Below are positions 1 through 12,088 of a stretch of 64,000 nucleotides of DNA, piece by piece. The position numbers were made by a program, and so were the translations under genes. Every line of letters begins with the position of its first letter. The first letter of the stretch is position 1. Source of the DNA: Anniella stebbinsi (taxonomy: Eukaryota > Chordata > Lepidosauria > Squamata > Anniellidae). The notes under the pieces are model-generated. The model saw nothing but the letters and a program-made list of their open reading frames with translations. It was not told where the DNA came from and did not search any database. The stretch covers positions 80,921,763 through 80,985,762 of the forward strand of contig JARDYH010000007.1 in NCBI GenBank assembly GCA_029215795.1. The letters are read 5' to 3'.

Positions 1-153
1 GACTGGGTATAAGGGCAGCTGAATAAAAAGTCTGTGCTATCCCCAGTTCCTGGGGAGTTCATGTGACTTTGAATGCCTATTAGAACTTTACAAGGAAAGT
101 TTTTTTGCATCTTCAATTCTTCCTTTTTTCCATATGCTTTGTCTCTTGTTTAG

Positions 154-279
<126 letters not shown>

Positions 280-362
280 TAATGTGTCTCCCCTCCATAT
301 CTAATTATTTGAAATAAGGCTTTGACATGAAATCTATTCCTGAACAAGTTTTGTTTTTCTAG

Positions 363-462
363 GGACTGCAGACCCGTCAGGGGCAGCAGGACAGGGATGC
401 CCTACTCCTGGTTGTCAGGGATTGGGTCATGTCAGAGGACCCAGATACGGAACACATTACAC
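363..462 (+). CDS. L3MBTL1: L3MBTL1-like, exon encoding the C2HC zinc-finger cysteines
   Basis: The acceptor is TTTTTCTAG and the donor is AC|GTACGT; 100 nt, phase 1 in and phase 2 out. It encodes residues 39-71, ending CPTPGCQGLGHVRGPRYGTH. This is the first part of the C2HC finger found after the MBT repeats in L3MBTL proteins: Cys51, Cys56, His61 and His70 are here and the last cysteine comes from the next exon. Continuing the frame past the donor would read into intron and lose the GCPY motif, which supports the donor at 463. A weaker GT at 467 would break the frame to the next exon. Confidence 0.88.
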
Positions 463-1460
463 GTACGTGGGTCTGAGAGTTAAGGGGTCATTCCCAGTGG
501 ATTGTAAGAGCTTTGTGTATCGCTTACCCAGGACCTGTTTTTCAAATGATGCAGCTTCAGTGAGCTATGAATATGAATGTGTGCCTTGGTTCTAAAGTGC
601 TGTGCTTGTAGCTCCCTCTTGTGTTTTGTATTTGGCTTCACCTACAAGCTTAATACTTGCACCACAGAGAAGTATGATCAAAACCTGTGAAAAAGCCGGC
701 TCTTGATTGTTTAGAATCCCAAGGTCGTTCACAACTGGACCAACACCTAGGGAAAGCTGCCTTGAAAAGATGTGTCTCACTTTTCCCTGTCCTGCTAGAA
801 AGTATAAAAGCTCTGGCCAGCTAAAGGTTGCAGAGAATAGCTCCCTGCCTTAGGGAAGGAATTGTGTCTCATTGCTGGTTGTATTTTTTTTTAAAAAAAA
901 AATTACAGTGTTTATTGGCAGAGAAGCAGTTAACTCTAAAATTGCTCCTCCTGCATTAAACACCTTAAGATTTTAAAGTATTTTTTTAAAAAGAAAGAGT
1001 CAGCAATAAGACAAAGACAGGTCTCTCTTTCAGGCAAGGAGCTATTCTTGCCCTTTTGACTCATTTGCAGGCTGTAGCAAGGCTCTTAAGAGTATTCAGA
1101 TGTCTGGCTGGCTATCAATTCACTCTTGAGCTTTGAAGACATCCACCATAAAGTTGTTCACCAGTAGATCTGGATGAGTGCATAGATTTCAAGGAGGTTG
1201 CATGACATAAGAAAAGCATATCCCCATGCTACTTGTCCTCCTTCAGAACAATCAGTAACAAGTCCTTAGCGTGTGTGGCAGTGTACCAGTAAAAGTGATA
1301 ACATTGCATATGTGACATTGTTTCACTGGATTACAAGGAACTAATGGTGTTGGTGGTGTTCATGTACAGTGCAGGGACACACTCTCTTATGTCTTCCTAA
1401 AAATGGACCGGAAACTAAGGTGCACTATGGGATGCAGATACAATTACTGGCTGCAGACTG
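463..1460 (+). other. intron sequence, nothing recognised
   Basis: First part of the 2.7-kb intron after the zinc-finger exon. It holds A/T homopolymer runs near 889-902 and 977-992, but no repeat family or conserved element I can name. Confidence 0.5.
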
Positions 1461-1707
1461 AGGCCTCATCTACACCAAGCAGGATATTGCACTGTGAAAG
1501 TGGTATGAAAGCAGTATATAAAAGGCAGGAGCCACACCAAACAGGATATAGTGGTATGAAGGCAGTATATGGTATGTGTCTATGGGCCCCAACAGTTGTC
1601 AGTGCACTTCAATACCACTATAAAGCAGTAGTGTGGCTCCTACCTTTTATATACTGCTTTCGTACCACTTTCATAGTACTATATCCTGCTTGGTGTGGAT
1701 GAGACCT
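1461..1707. mobile_element. foldback MITE with CTACACCAAGCAGGATA-type termini
   Basis: Terminal inverted repeats of 26 bp (1461-1486 and 1682-1707) match at 24 of 26 positions, and the interior is also an imperfect palindrome (GGTATGAAAGCAGTATATAA against TTATATACTGCTTTCGTACC). No coding capacity and no clear target-site duplication. Relatives lie at 50541-50699 and, degraded, at 59600-59728 and 40628-40715. The superfamily is not determined. Confidence 0.75.
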
Positions 1708-1745
1708 GTGACATGGGTTCCTTTGCTTTTCTTCTTGGTTTCCAT

Positions 1746-1872
1746 GAGGTATTCAAGAGGCAGCTGGACAGCCATCTGTCAGGTATGCTTTAAGGTGTAT
1801 TCCTGCATTGAGCAGGGGGTTGGACTCGATGGCCTTACAGGCGCCTTCCAACTCTACTATTCCATGATTCTC
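1746..1872 (+). mobile_element. CR1 LINE 3' end, truncated
   Basis: Matches the widespread sauropsid CR1 3' terminus: GAGGCAGCTGGACAGCCATC-like start, then GGGGGTTGGACTCGATGGCC, and the end CCTTCCAACTCTACTATTCC ATGATTCT. It is 5' truncated, as usual for CR1. Related copies lie at 10288, 14424 and 62400. Confidence 0.85.
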
Positions 1873-3138
1873 TCTATGAAATACCTGGCCTATTTCAGAA
1901 TAAGTGGCTGGATTCTTAAAGGCCTCCAAAGTGCACCTTCCTGTTCTGTGCAACTTCAGATTGCTGGTGGTGGGTTGTGTGTTAGAATGTTTTCCCATGA
2001 TTAAAAGCAAAGGGCCTTGATATAGTAGCTTACCACACACAGGAAGCTCTTTATGTGGGGGAACAAACATGCCTGAAATAGGGCATACAATGTCAGTAGT
2101 GTTGAATTGTTGGCTCTATGTATTTATTACATTGATATTCTGTTCCACAGCCAAGCTGTCTGACTGAAATAAAATACAACCTTTTTGAAATAAAAAAGGA
2201 TTTTCATCTGCCACCTGAAAGCAAGTAGAAAGGGTGCCAAATGAACCATCCTGAGCAGAGAGTGCCATAGTTGAGGTACCACCACTAAAAAGCTCTAAAA
2301 TCTTTAGATCGGGGAGGCACTTCATTCTCTAACGTGATCAATGCACAGCAGGAAGGGAACATATGGAAAGAGGTATGGGAAAGACAGGCAAGATTTTAAA
2401 GCTCAAAACCAGCACTTTGAATTGGGCCCAGAAAAAAAGAAAGCTGCTAACTGACACAGATCTTTTAGAATCAATGTCATATGGTCCCGGTGGCCTGAAC
2501 GAGTGGTGTGATTTAATCAGAAGTGCAGATGAGTCCTGAGAATCTTGGATTCCTTTGTTCTCAACATGGAAAGCCTGCTCTTGGCCATCAAGAAGGTAGC
2601 ACAAAGGAACGTGCTCTCAGAGATGAAGGCTAGAACTCATCTCACAATTGCATTTCAGTGCATGTGCCAGCTCATATCTCCACCTGCTCCTTCAGCTTCC
2701 TTATTTAAGGTGTCTAGTGCCCTGCATTAAGTCATTCTTCTCTTGACCCTCCATATACCATGCCTCTAGATAGCCTTTTTTACTTGGCCTTTCCTCCTCT
2801 GAATTATGTGCAAGAATTTGCTTTCCTTTACATTGCTTCAAGCTTATTCAGCTACTCAGTGTTACTGAAGAGCAGAGTCATTTTGGCAGCTGACTTCCTT
2901 CCTTCTTTGTCTAAAAACTGCTTCTCTCTGCAGAATTTCTGTTCAGGCCTGTGGCTGCTAAACATGTGATTTGCTTCCCAAGCGCCTTTAGCCTACATTC
3001 CTGCCATTTGTTGTTCTTGCAGAGTTGTTCTATTATACTGGCTTGCTTAGTTAGTGTAGCCCTCAGAGGGGGAAATATAGAACAATTAGACTGCATAATA
3101 TTTTTTCTCGTGCAAACGTTTTTCTGCTTTTGATGCAG

Positions 3139-3303
3139 GTTAGTTGGCTGCCCATATTCTGAAATCAATCGCAACAGAGAGAGTTCCTTACAAGATCGTC
3201 TTGGTGGAGAAAAACCTTCACCCAATACCAGTGTTCAAAAACCCAAGAAGCTTGAGACTTCTGCAGCACTTACGGACCTGCAGGAAGACTCTCCACCATC
3301 TAG
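3139..3303 (+). CDS. L3MBTL1: L3MBTL1-like, exon completing the zinc finger and starting the linker
   Basis: The acceptor is TTTTGATGCAG and the donor is AG|GTAACT; 165 nt, phase 2 in and out. The first codons give LVGCPYSEINRNRESSLQDR, where the cysteine of GCPY (residue 76) is the final zinc ligand, in a C-x4-C-x13-H-x5-C spacing with the previous exon. The rest (about residues 90-126) is a charged Ser/Pro/Lys-rich linker, typical of the disordered segment between the zinc finger and SAM domain in this family. Confidence 0.88.
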
Positions 3304-3503
3304 GTAACTTTTAGATTACACCTTAAGTCCTTGAAATAACCTGTCTGTGTCTTTTAAACTTCACTTGTGCTGGCCTTCATGCTACTACCATTGTAGTGTA
3401 TTTTTCTATTTGCCTGCTTTTATTCTCCAACTATTCTAACGTTTGGCAGAACTTTGATATATTTTAGGTTGCAACACTGAGTCTTGCCAAAGCACCAATG
3501 CCC

Positions 3504-3506
<3 letters not shown>

Positions 3507-3546
<40 letters not shown>

Positions 3547-3559
3547 CCCCCCCCCCCCC
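3507..3559 (+). repeat. (TC)n followed by poly-C
   Basis: About 19 TC units run directly into a 16-base C tract. It lies in the intron between the linker exons. Confidence 0.97.
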
Positions 3560-4024
3560 AATGTGGGTGGCTAGGTATACTGCAAAGTGCACTGCCAGCC
3601 CAAGCTCCAGATGCCACATCATTTTAATTTCCCTAGTAGCTCTCTGGGGAAATCAAGATGGTGGGATGGCTGAAGCCTGGGCCAGAACTATACTTTGGAA
3701 CATACCCAGCTGCCCAGGAAATAAGAAAAAAGAAACCCCTTCCCACTGGCACCTGGCTAACTACCAGGGGCATATGAAGGATTGTAGGGGCACTGTGAAG
3801 TGACTATTGAGGCAAGAAGAACAGCAGGGAGTGCAGCTGGTGGGATGGGGATCAGTCTGGGGCGCAGGGCCTCGGGAAGGCAGCAGAGAGGAGCACCTGG
3901 GGGGTGGGAAGCCAGTGGAGCATGGCGTGGGATGAGAGGTAAGCGCTAAGACTGAGATGGGTTGAGAAGGAGGAGGAAGAGATCATGTTTGGGAGTGGCT
4001 TTTATAGATACATTATTTTCTTAG

Positions 4025-4162
4025 TAGAAAGTCATCCACACAAGAAGGAGAGAGGTCAGGGCGAAGCAGTGTCCACAGCCTGTCTGAGCAATCTGAGACC
4101 AGCCAAGAGAAAGACTGGGCCGAAGGGGAATCGTCTGCTGTTGCCCAAATCAAATCAAAAGG
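4025..4162 (+). CDS. L3MBTL1: L3MBTL1-like, Ser/Glu-rich linker exon with tandem acceptor
   Basis: 138 nt, phase 2 in and out, donor GG|GTAAGC. It encodes a hydrophilic segment (about residues 127-172) rich in Ser, Glu and Arg, with SVHSLSEQSETSQEKDWAEG. No domain is recognised; it matches the poorly conserved linker of the family. The acceptor reads TTAGTAG, a NAGNAG tandem, so splicing at 4025 or 4028 would include or skip one serine without changing the frame. Exon identity rests on good splice sites, frame continuity on both sides and absence of stops rather than on conserved motifs. Confidence 0.72.
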
Positions 4163-4908
4163 GTAAGCCAAATGTTTCCATTTGTCCAACTAATAATAAC
4201 ATTTCTCACTTGGAGCAGCTAAATTAGGAGTGAAGAAATAACAGTGGGACATGGATGTTAGTTACAGATTCGAAGATGGTTTTAGAGAATTAAATTCATG
4301 GAGTTCATTCGGGGCGAAATCCTACAGGATAGGTGCCCAGTGATAGAATGCTTCGATCTCAGAGCCCTCCATGCATCCAAGACCCTGCTGGCAAGAGCCT
4401 TGCAGGGTGGGAGGAATGGCAGAGCCTTTTTTTAAAGCTTCTCCATCCTCTGCTTGTGCATTTTGAACTACACTGGCCACTGAGCCCATCTAGCTCGCTC
4501 ACCTTGCTGTGGGTGGGGACAGGAGCCGAGAGGCTTGTGCATCTGGCTGATCCATGTCTTCACCCTAACCACTAGCCTGCCCACTTTCCTCTCTCCCTGT
4601 CCTCTTCCAAGGTCTCAACACCAACCTTGGAGAGGAGCTGCCACGAAGCTCTCTGCAGATGTTGGGAGATGCCTTGTAGCGGGGAGAGGAGGGGGAATCC
4701 CCAGCATCCTATGGCCCCTCAGACACCACTTTCTAAATGTATCGGAATGGGTTCAAAATCAGTTGAAAGTGATTGAATCCACCTCCAAACCATTTTTAAA
4801 ACATTACTGTCTGAACTTGGATGATCCTGAATTGATGGCCCTGAACTGGAACTGAATCTTTTTGATTCCAGCAGGTGGGAAGATATGTTAGCCTGTTGCA
4901 CCACAAAC

Positions 4909-5083
4909 TTTAAAGAGCCTCGTGGCACCTTGAATATTAATATTTGTGTTGCAGCATAAGCTTTTTGGCACAAGAGCTCACTTTATCAGATGCTGGCTAA
5001 ACATGATGAAGTAGGCTTTAGTACAGAGACCCTTATGCAACAGTAAATCTGTTAGTATTTAATGTGCCACGAGCCTCTTTAAA
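4909..5083. mobile_element. foldback MITE with TTTAAAGAGCCTCGTGGCAC termini
   Basis: Perfect 20-bp terminal inverted repeats at 4909-4928 and 5064-5083; inner parts also pair (GCAGCATAAGCTTTTTGGC region against TTATGCAACAG). A solo, diverged terminus of the same type occurs near 43722-43775 (AGAGCCACGTAACACCTTAA). It lies about 95 bases before an exon acceptor. Confidence 0.75.
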
Positions 5084-5178
5084 AAAATTAAGGGTTCCAC
5101 TCCCTAAAATTCTTTGGAGAAGCAATTCTCTCTCTTATGTATGCTTAGGTGCCTTAACACACATATTTATGTTTTCAG

Positions 5179-5240
5179 GATTGGTTCCCCCCGTAGCTAT
5201 ATAAAGCTCCAGCTAGTGAAGCAGGATGCTGATGGAAGAG
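5179..5240 (+). CDS. L3MBTL1: L3MBTL1-like, short linker exon
   Basis: 62 nt between a TTTATGTTTTCAG acceptor and a GAG|GTTAGT donor, phase 2 in and phase 1 out. It reads GIGSPRSYIKLQLVKQDADG (residues 173 on), a basic segment before the conserved pre-SAM region. It keeps the frame between the previous linker exon and the next exon. A foldback repeat (4909-5083) ends fewer than 100 bases upstream of its acceptor. Confidence 0.78.
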
Positions 5241-6203
5241 GTTAGTGAATTTGTGTTTGTGCTAAGTGAAACTATTGTGGTTTTCTTAGCTTTTTGGTTA
5301 TGAAGCATTACGTTGTGCTGAATTGGGTTTTCCAGTGATAAGCTGAAAACCACTGATTTGCATGTTTGCTGCAGTTTGGATTTCTTTTGTCTTGCAACAC
5401 TGTCAAAATGAATTTTAAGTGCTTATACAGAGATGACATCGCTTTTTGGAGATCCATTTGAAAGTAAATGCTCCATCTGTTTCCACTGACCATCAGCATA
5501 ACAGATGTAATCTCCAGAGAGAGCTGTCTTCACTACAGTGATCGATCTACTTGAATTCAGAGAAATCTACAACTTTGTTTTTAGTAAGGAAAAGTGGGGG
5601 TCCACAACAAAATGTTGCAGTGTATCTCCAGCCCCTATTGGCAGTGGCCCTGGTTCAGCACTCCAATCAGCTCCAATCTAATGTTCCTCCTCCAGAATAC
5701 AGTAAACTGTTACGGGATTGAGCAGGCCACCTCCTCCCTTGCCCCGGTCCCCAAAGTCTTGAATTCCCCTGAACATCTCTTGCTCCTGGAGGCCACGGAT
5801 CATGACTCCACAGATGTCAGATTAATATTCCTTATTGAGATAACCTCTTGAATTTCTATTCTGGCATAGCTCAAATCACATCCTTGCCCCACCAGCATAC
5901 CAAAATAGCTTTGCGCTATTCATAGATCCCATATAAGCATTTATATGTTGTTGAAGCAAATGGAAAGATCAGGCCAATAGTCTTGTTTTCCAGTTCAGAT
6001 TTGTGTGGCCATTAAGTGAACTCTTGAGAATCCCTGTACCATTTTTGAAGTAGAGGAACTAGGAGCGAATGCAGTATTCCGCCAGTTATTCATTCCTTGG
6101 TCTCCAAAAGCAGTAAACTCTAGCTCTTTGTTATTGCCACTAGGTGTCACTACAGGCCTTTTAGTAATCGTAACTTGAAGTCCTACCATTTAGAGATCAC
6201 CTT

Positions 6204-6252
<49 letters not shown>

Positions 6253-6914
6253 GGTGGAGCAGGGGGAGCAGCAAATATAATTAGCCAATGTTGTTAACCA
6301 AAGACATTTTGCTATGCTATGGAAATGAATGGCTCCAGTCCTTTCTGTCTAGATAGCCACAGATCTGTACTGCACCACGACACAGCAATAACCAAATGAT
6401 CTCGTATATTTTGAGGTGAGGGTGGGTGGGTGGGTGGGGTGAGGGGGCAGAGACAGGAAGGAAGGACAGGTTTCCTTTTTCTTAATGCCTCAGTTGTTTG
6501 ACAAATGGAGACAGATGCAAACGTCTGGAGGGAGTTGCCAGCCTTCCTGACTTTGGAGTCTCCTCTCCTGGGAGGTGGCCAGTGCCTGTCATTATCAGGC
6601 ATGCAGAGCGCTCTTAGCGAGCTGGGAAACGGACAGCCTGTAAGCTGGAATGGTGCCATTAATTTCCAACCGAAGATGCAGTTACCCAACCTCCTCCTCC
6701 CTGGCAATAGGATGCTGGCAACTCCTCCTGTTATTAGCATTGGGACATCTCTTCCCTAAGAGCAGCTATAACAGCAGAGGGCTTTCTTCTTTACCGTTTT
6801 TGGGAGGGATGCTCTGAGCACAGCCAGCCCAGGAAATAAAGTGCCTGCACTCCCAAATTGCACCTGACCAAGGACTGAATCCTCTTCCTTTCTTCCTTTC
6901 CACCCCCTCCCCAG
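5241..6914 (+). other. intron sequence without recognised repeat families
   Basis: Apart from the (TG)n tract and a GGGT-rich run near 6418-6440 I see no transposon here. The last 300 bases are pyrimidine-rich before the acceptor at 6914. Confidence 0.5.
6209..6249 (+). repeat. (TG)n microsatellite
   Basis: About 20 uninterrupted TG units in the intron before the pre-SAM exon. Confidence 0.98.
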
Positions 6915-7081
6915 ACACAGCATTTGCTCTGCAGCAGGCCCTCCACCAGTCTGTCTTCATGCCTTCCCTTTCCACAAATCCTACCCACCGCCTCCATCTC
7001 TGCTGGGAGCAACACTGCAAGCTGCTGCCGGAGGTCTCAGGCCTCACCGCCAAGAACGTGGCCAAATGGAGCGTGGAAGAG
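6915..7081 (+). CDS. L3MBTL1: L3MBTL1-like, exon encoding the pre-SAM segment and start of the SAM domain
   Basis: 167 nt, acceptor CCCTCCCCAG, donor GAG|GTGAGT, phase 1 in and phase 0 out. It encodes residues 194-249: ALQQALHQSVFMPSL, then LCWEQHCKLLPEVSGL, then KNVAKWSVEE. The LHQSVF and EQHCKLLPEV blocks are conserved just before the SAM domain in L3MBTL paralogs, and VAKWSVEEV opens the SAM fold. This block together with the last two exons is the strongest evidence for family membership. Confidence 0.9.
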
Positions 7082-10000
7082 GTGAGTTCTGCTTCCCGCT
7101 TTCCTTCTGCTTAATTGGAAAGCAATTTTTAACACGGTGGCAGTGATTCTTTCCTTCTTCGCAGCTGTGGCCAATTCTGGGGGCTGCCAGCTCAGCCTGA
7201 AGTTTAGCTCAAGACCTGGAAGAGATAGCTATGGATTCATCCTTCTGTGTGCAGCCGCGCCACCTCTTTTACCAGCTGCCCCCTTTGGGGCCTCTGCTGA
7301 CAATAGCCTTTTTTGTGCTTGTCTCTGCTGCTGACTCACTTTACATTGCAATTGTCCTGCGCATGCTTGCCTGGCTGTTGTCACACAACATCCCCACAGT
7401 GTGGCAGGATTGCTCGCAGACCGGCTCATTCTGCCAAGGCTACGATTTTACAGTCAAAGCTCATGTTATGCTCTGCTGCAAGCCAGGATGTTTCCCCTCC
7501 AGTCAAGGGGTTGAATGACGCAGCACGTCTGTGTTTGTGTGCTGCATACATGAACCTTTGCACTAATTGTCTTAGGAATTAGAAATGCTACACTACAGAT
7601 TGAAAATAGTAGTAAGTGATTCTGTTTGGGTTGCCATGAGAGGCCATGTGGGTAGATGGATGCCTGACTGTCATTTAGCCCTGTTTTGGAAACTTACAAT
7701 GTATATTTTTTTTTTCAAAGGTTATACTTTTGGGGGTGGTTTTATATTTGTAAAATTGTTTTATGCTTGGAAATTTGGGAATGCTTGATAATCTGATTAT
7801 GACATCATGAAGGGCTGGCATTTCAAAATGTTATGAGCTAAATGTGACTGCTTTAAAAGTCAAGTAGATTTCTTGTTATTGTTAAGGATATTAATATGTA
7901 AAGCTGCCTTCTACAGGCTACATTCAGATATGATGCTAAATTATGGTTTGGCGGTACGTGAACAAGCCTTGAGCTAGTGTACTCCCCCCCCCCCCCCAGC
8001 AGTGAGGAGGCAATCGGAAGCTTTCACTTCCATTTTCAATTAACTGCCATTTAATGTTATGTCTGAACCTAAAACTGTGGTCAATCTTAACTTCTTGAAA
8101 CAGGCTAGCTTAATAAACCACAGTGGTCATGCTGGCTGGGGAAGATGGGGATTGTCATCCAACATGTCTGAAGGACACCACACTGGGGAAAACTACTCAA
8201 GATTAGCTACAGTTTGTCCAGGTCCAGATGGAATGCTAAATTGCTGTTGGTTAAAAAAAACGAAATGTAAGCTTCTGATCTCCTTGCAACTGTGCTGAAG
8301 GAGAAGGGAGTGGGGAGCCCACAAGCCCAAGCCACTTGTACATGTAACCCTAAACCATGTGTGAATAAGGCTACTGAGTGAACTATGGCACCCACGTAGG
8401 CATCCCCAGTGCCGTGGGAACCTGCACAGATACACACACACACACATTTTTAACAGATACATGGAGTTGTGTATATCCATTGTACCGAATACCTATGAAA
8501 TGCATACAGCTTTCTAGCATTCATATACAGGCTTCAACAAAAACAGACCAAATATCAAAATAATTACCCATTTGAATGTGGAACCTGTGTGCGACCTGTT
8601 CAAATATTGAAAGCATTCTAAGTTCCTCAATCCAATGCATTATAGGAGGTGAGTGTTTATCCTTCCAATGTTGTAATGTCAGTTTTTAGCTGTCAAAAAT
8701 GCGCAGAGAATCTATTTTCATGAAACAGGGAAATGATTTAGAAGAGTGTGTGCATCAGTGAATGTACCACTACACAATTTCTCTGTGTTATAACTTCTTC
8801 CCCAAAAGGAGCAACTACCAGACATTGAATAAACACAGATTTAAAAGAAGCATTAGCTGTGTCGCACCACCAGCAATTAGTCGGATTAGACAATCACTTA
8901 TTAAAGAGACATTGTGGTGTCCAAGAAAACCGAAACAAAAGATTTTTGCTGAATAATACCCATCCTAAGATCCATATACATGACAGGTAGATGCCAAAGC
9001 AATGAGCCACTGATTAGGCATTCTGCAGTGGTGCCCACAGCAGTTTTCTCAAATTCCCAAATGTGCTTATGGGTCCAAAAGGTTTGGAGTTCCCTGTTCT
9101 ACTCTGACTGCCAGTGGCTTTCTAGAGGTCTTTCAAAGTGTGACGCCCTGCCTGTACCTGTGCCACTCACCAGGCTACACCACAGGGCTGTCCACGCCAC
9201 TTGCACTCAGAGCTTACTTCAAACCCCCCCTCTGCTTATGATGTGGTTGAGAATTTAGGGCTACTGCTGCTGCTCCTGTCCTGCCTTTATTCTTCTAGGC
9301 TGTGGCCCCACGGCTCCACAGCTCAGCACCCTAGCCCTCAAATCCCCCTTCTTATGTCCGCTGCCACCAGTACCTTACTCAGGTACAATTCCAATGATCA
9401 CACCAGTTGTAAATAAACAAGATTTATTAACAGAAGTATATGCAGGTCAATAAGCGTGATGGTTTCCTCAGGTATAGACTCGTATTGGTGACAGGCACAA
9501 TGCTTTATGGTTTCAGTACTTTCTTCTTATAACATTGACAATAGAAACTCTAACGTTCTAATTATCCTGCCTACTCTACCCACTCTCCACTACTCTCCAC
9601 TCTCTCCCACAAACTAGTTCCCCCAAAATAACAAACACGTTGGTCCTTCCTATCTGCTAATCACTCTCTTCTACTACTAACTAACTAACTCCCTCTCCCA
9701 ACTCTCCTGTCAGCTCTTGTCAGCTCCCTCAATATATACACAGACACTCTCACACAGCCAGCCAATCCAGGCACTCCCCCGCCACCATCCAATCAGCACT
9801 CACACATGAACTCCCCCCCCCTTATTCTTACCTAGTTACAACATAACTGTTCTCATATTTACCTTCTTTTATGGCCTTTTGTATACAACTACTTACACTT
9901 GTTGATATAAACAGTTCTCCCAGCAGCTGAACATCACACCAAGCCTTGCTATTTGAGATCTTTTATTTCAGGGACAGGAAACATGTGACCCCCCAGGTGT

Positions 10001-10114
10001 TTTAGATTGCACCCAACTGTGAGGGTGAAGGGGCAAGGAGTTTGGATCCAGGAATCCAAAGTATGCTATGGTCTCCCAGATGATGTCTAAGGGCTACAAC
10101 ATTGTTCTCTTACT
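7082..10114 (+). other. intron sequence, mostly unassigned
   Basis: First 3 kb of the large intron inside the SAM domain coding region. It contains a poly-C run (about 7983-7998) and a C/T-rich stretch at 9560-9840 with short CTAACTAACTAAC and ACACTCTCACAC tandem runs. I could not assign a repeat family. No exon-like ORF with splice sites was found. Confidence 0.45.
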
Positions 10115-10283
10115 GATCTTTACGCTGCTGCTGGATTTTACTTTGGTTTTACATAGTAATTTTAAAATTTTGAAGTTTTATATTACAATTTATCATATTG
10201 TATTTTACACTTTTAATTGTTGTGAACTGCCCAGAGAGCCTTGGCTTTGGGCAGTATAGAAATGTAATTAATAAATAAAAAGA
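10115..10283 (+). mobile_element. L2/CR1-group LINE 3' tail
   Basis: AT-rich 3' end leading to GTGAACTGCCCAGAGAGCCT, GGGCAGTATAGAAATG and a TAATTAATAAATAAA tail. The same ending recurs at 26715-26820 and 57840-57945, so it is a dispersed family; the clade assignment is by general resemblance only. Confidence 0.65.
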
Positions 10284-10287
10284 CATG

Positions 10288-10622
10288 ATAGCATTCTTCA
10301 AATACTTGAAAGGTTGTCGCACAGAGGAGGGCCAGGATCTCTTCTTGATCATCCCAGAGTGCAGGACGTGGAATAATGGGCTCAAGTTACAGGAAGCCAG
10401 ATTCCGGCTGGACATCAGGAAAAACTTCCTGACTCTTAGAGCAGTATGATAATGGAACCAATTACCTAGGGAGGTCGTGGGCTCTCCCACATTAGAGGCA
10501 TTCAAGAGGCAGCTGAGCAACCGTCTGTCAGGTATGCTTTAAGGTGGATTCCTGCATTGAACAGGGGGTTGGACTCCATGGCCTTGTAGGCCCCTTCCAA
10601 CTCCACTGTTCTATGATTCTAA
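10288..10622 (+). mobile_element. CR1 LINE 3' end
   Basis: Longer CR1 copy: ATTCTTCAAATACTTGAAAG, GCCAGATTCCGGCTGGACAT, then the GGGGGTTGGACTCCATGGCC terminus and TTCTATGATTCT. It retains the coding end of ORF2 in degraded form plus the 3' UTR. It abuts the LINE tail on its left. Confidence 0.88.
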
Positions 10623-10628
10623 TTATCT

Positions 10629-10769
10629 GTGATGCAGCATGGATTGCTGTGCTGTCCAAACTTGGTGCATTGCATGGTGGGAGCGGCTTCTCACCAACAC
10701 CACAACCCCCATTACAAGTCATGCACACCGCATTGGATTCAGACAACACAGAAAACCATGCTGCATTGC
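10629..10769. mobile_element. small inverted-repeat element
   Basis: GATGCAGCATGG near 10631 pairs with CCATGCTGCATTGC near 10757, and the flanking 40 bases also pair imperfectly. Probably a decayed MITE; no duplication of target sequence seen. Confidence 0.45.
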
Positions 10770-11632
10770 AAGTAATTCTGCAAATTGCGGGCACATGCAC
10801 AGCACACACAGGTCACGGGGAGAAACAATGATGACTTCTTTTACCCCTGTGATCATCCAAATCCAGTCAGTACCTTAAAAGTAATCGAGATTATTTTTAA
10901 TTTTCACAAGTTGCTGACGCAACAGGAGTGTTCCTCCTTCGTTGCTGGAAGCAGCTGAAAAAATATTTAGCATCTCAATACCTTAAGTAAAACCTTGCTC
11001 TAGATAATCTTTTCCCTCTAGTGAGAACTGTCATATGATTGTTGATTATTAGTTTCTCGAAAGCTTCTTACCAAGTTTTCCAAATTTTATCTGATGGGAG
11101 GCTGTGTTTGTATCATGTGTGACAGTTTTGACTCATCTCTAGTTAATCCTACAGAAGATATTAATATGGGGTGGGATGCCTGTCCAAAGGTTAGCAAGGC
11201 TGGTTCCTATTTGCCAAATTAAAACACACACACAACCTACACACCAAAACCAAAACCTTTAAACTATCAAATCTGACATTGATTTGTACAATTAATGAAC
11301 CCACATTGTTGGTTGCAAATGATCATAATTTAAAACATTTGCTGGATGGACAGAGAGGCTTTTCATGATGTTGCTGCAGCTGCAATGGAATGGAGTGTTC
11401 TTAAAAAATGGTAAAATTTACAGCTTTCGTCTCCCTGTTTTTCAGCCCATTGTTCAGCTGTCACAACTGACAATTAATGGATCTTAATGGAGCCTATGAT
11501 CGGCTGTGTTGGAAATTATCTAACCGAACCTAAACTTTTCCAAACTTTCGCTTACTAGCTAGGAGCAATGTTTCATCACTGTTCCTTCTACTCCCTATTT
11601 GGGAGCATTCTTTATCCCCATGGGCTTGTTAG

Positions 11633-11905
11633 CATTTATTTATTTATTTATTCATTTATTTATTTTATTTCTAACCCGCCTCTCCATCCAGATTGAGGCG
11701 GGGAACAACAGTAAATGTAAATACAATAATCATAAAATAGATAAAACTTTAAAACAAATAAAAACAAATACATTATTAAAAACATCTTAAAATTCAACAG
11801 GATAGGCCTGCCGGAAGAGATCAGTCTTCACAGCTCTCGTAAATTCAAGAAGAATGCTAATTTGTCGAATCTCCTCCGGCAGGCCATTCCACAGCATGCA
11901 AGGAG
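11633..11905 (-). mobile_element. L2/CR1-group LINE 3' fragment
   Basis: On the + strand it begins with an ATTT-rich tail (the LINE 3' end), then the hairpin CCCGCCTCTCC...GAGGCGGG and the reversed end of ORF2 (CGAATCTCCTCCGGCAGGCC). Two longer copies of the same family, in the same orientation, are at 24452 and 49652. Confidence 0.8.
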
Positions 11906-11944
11906 GCTTGGGACCACTTCAGAGACAGTCCTTGGGAAGCACTA

Positions 11945-12085
11945 TAGATCAGTGCCAAAGCACATACTTTGCATGCAGAAGATCCCAAATTCAATCCCAG
12001 GCACTTCCAGTTTAAAGGATCAGGTAGTAGATGATGGGAAAGACTCCTGAGCCCCTGATGAGCTGCTGTCAGAGTAGGCCAGGAC
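11945..12085 (+). mobile_element. tRNA-derived SINE
   Basis: TTTGCATGCAGAAGATCCCA followed by an AATTCAATCCCAG box-B-like sequence and GATCAGGTAGTAGATGATGG, the body of a common reptilian tRNA SINE. Other copies: 21925-22085 (+), 34530-34740 (-) and 45962-46145 (-). Confidence 0.7.
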
Positions 12086-12088
12086 TGG

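Noticed and set aside
463..520. Read-through of the zinc-finger exon past position 462
   Set aside because: The frame continues for a few codons, but the conserved continuation GCPYSEIN is encoded at 3139 and joins exactly in phase.
9140..9960. Possible LTR because of AATAAACAAGATTTATTAACAG and nearby tandem runs
   Set aside because: I could not find a matching second LTR, primer-binding site, polypurine tract or any retroviral coding sequence in the window.
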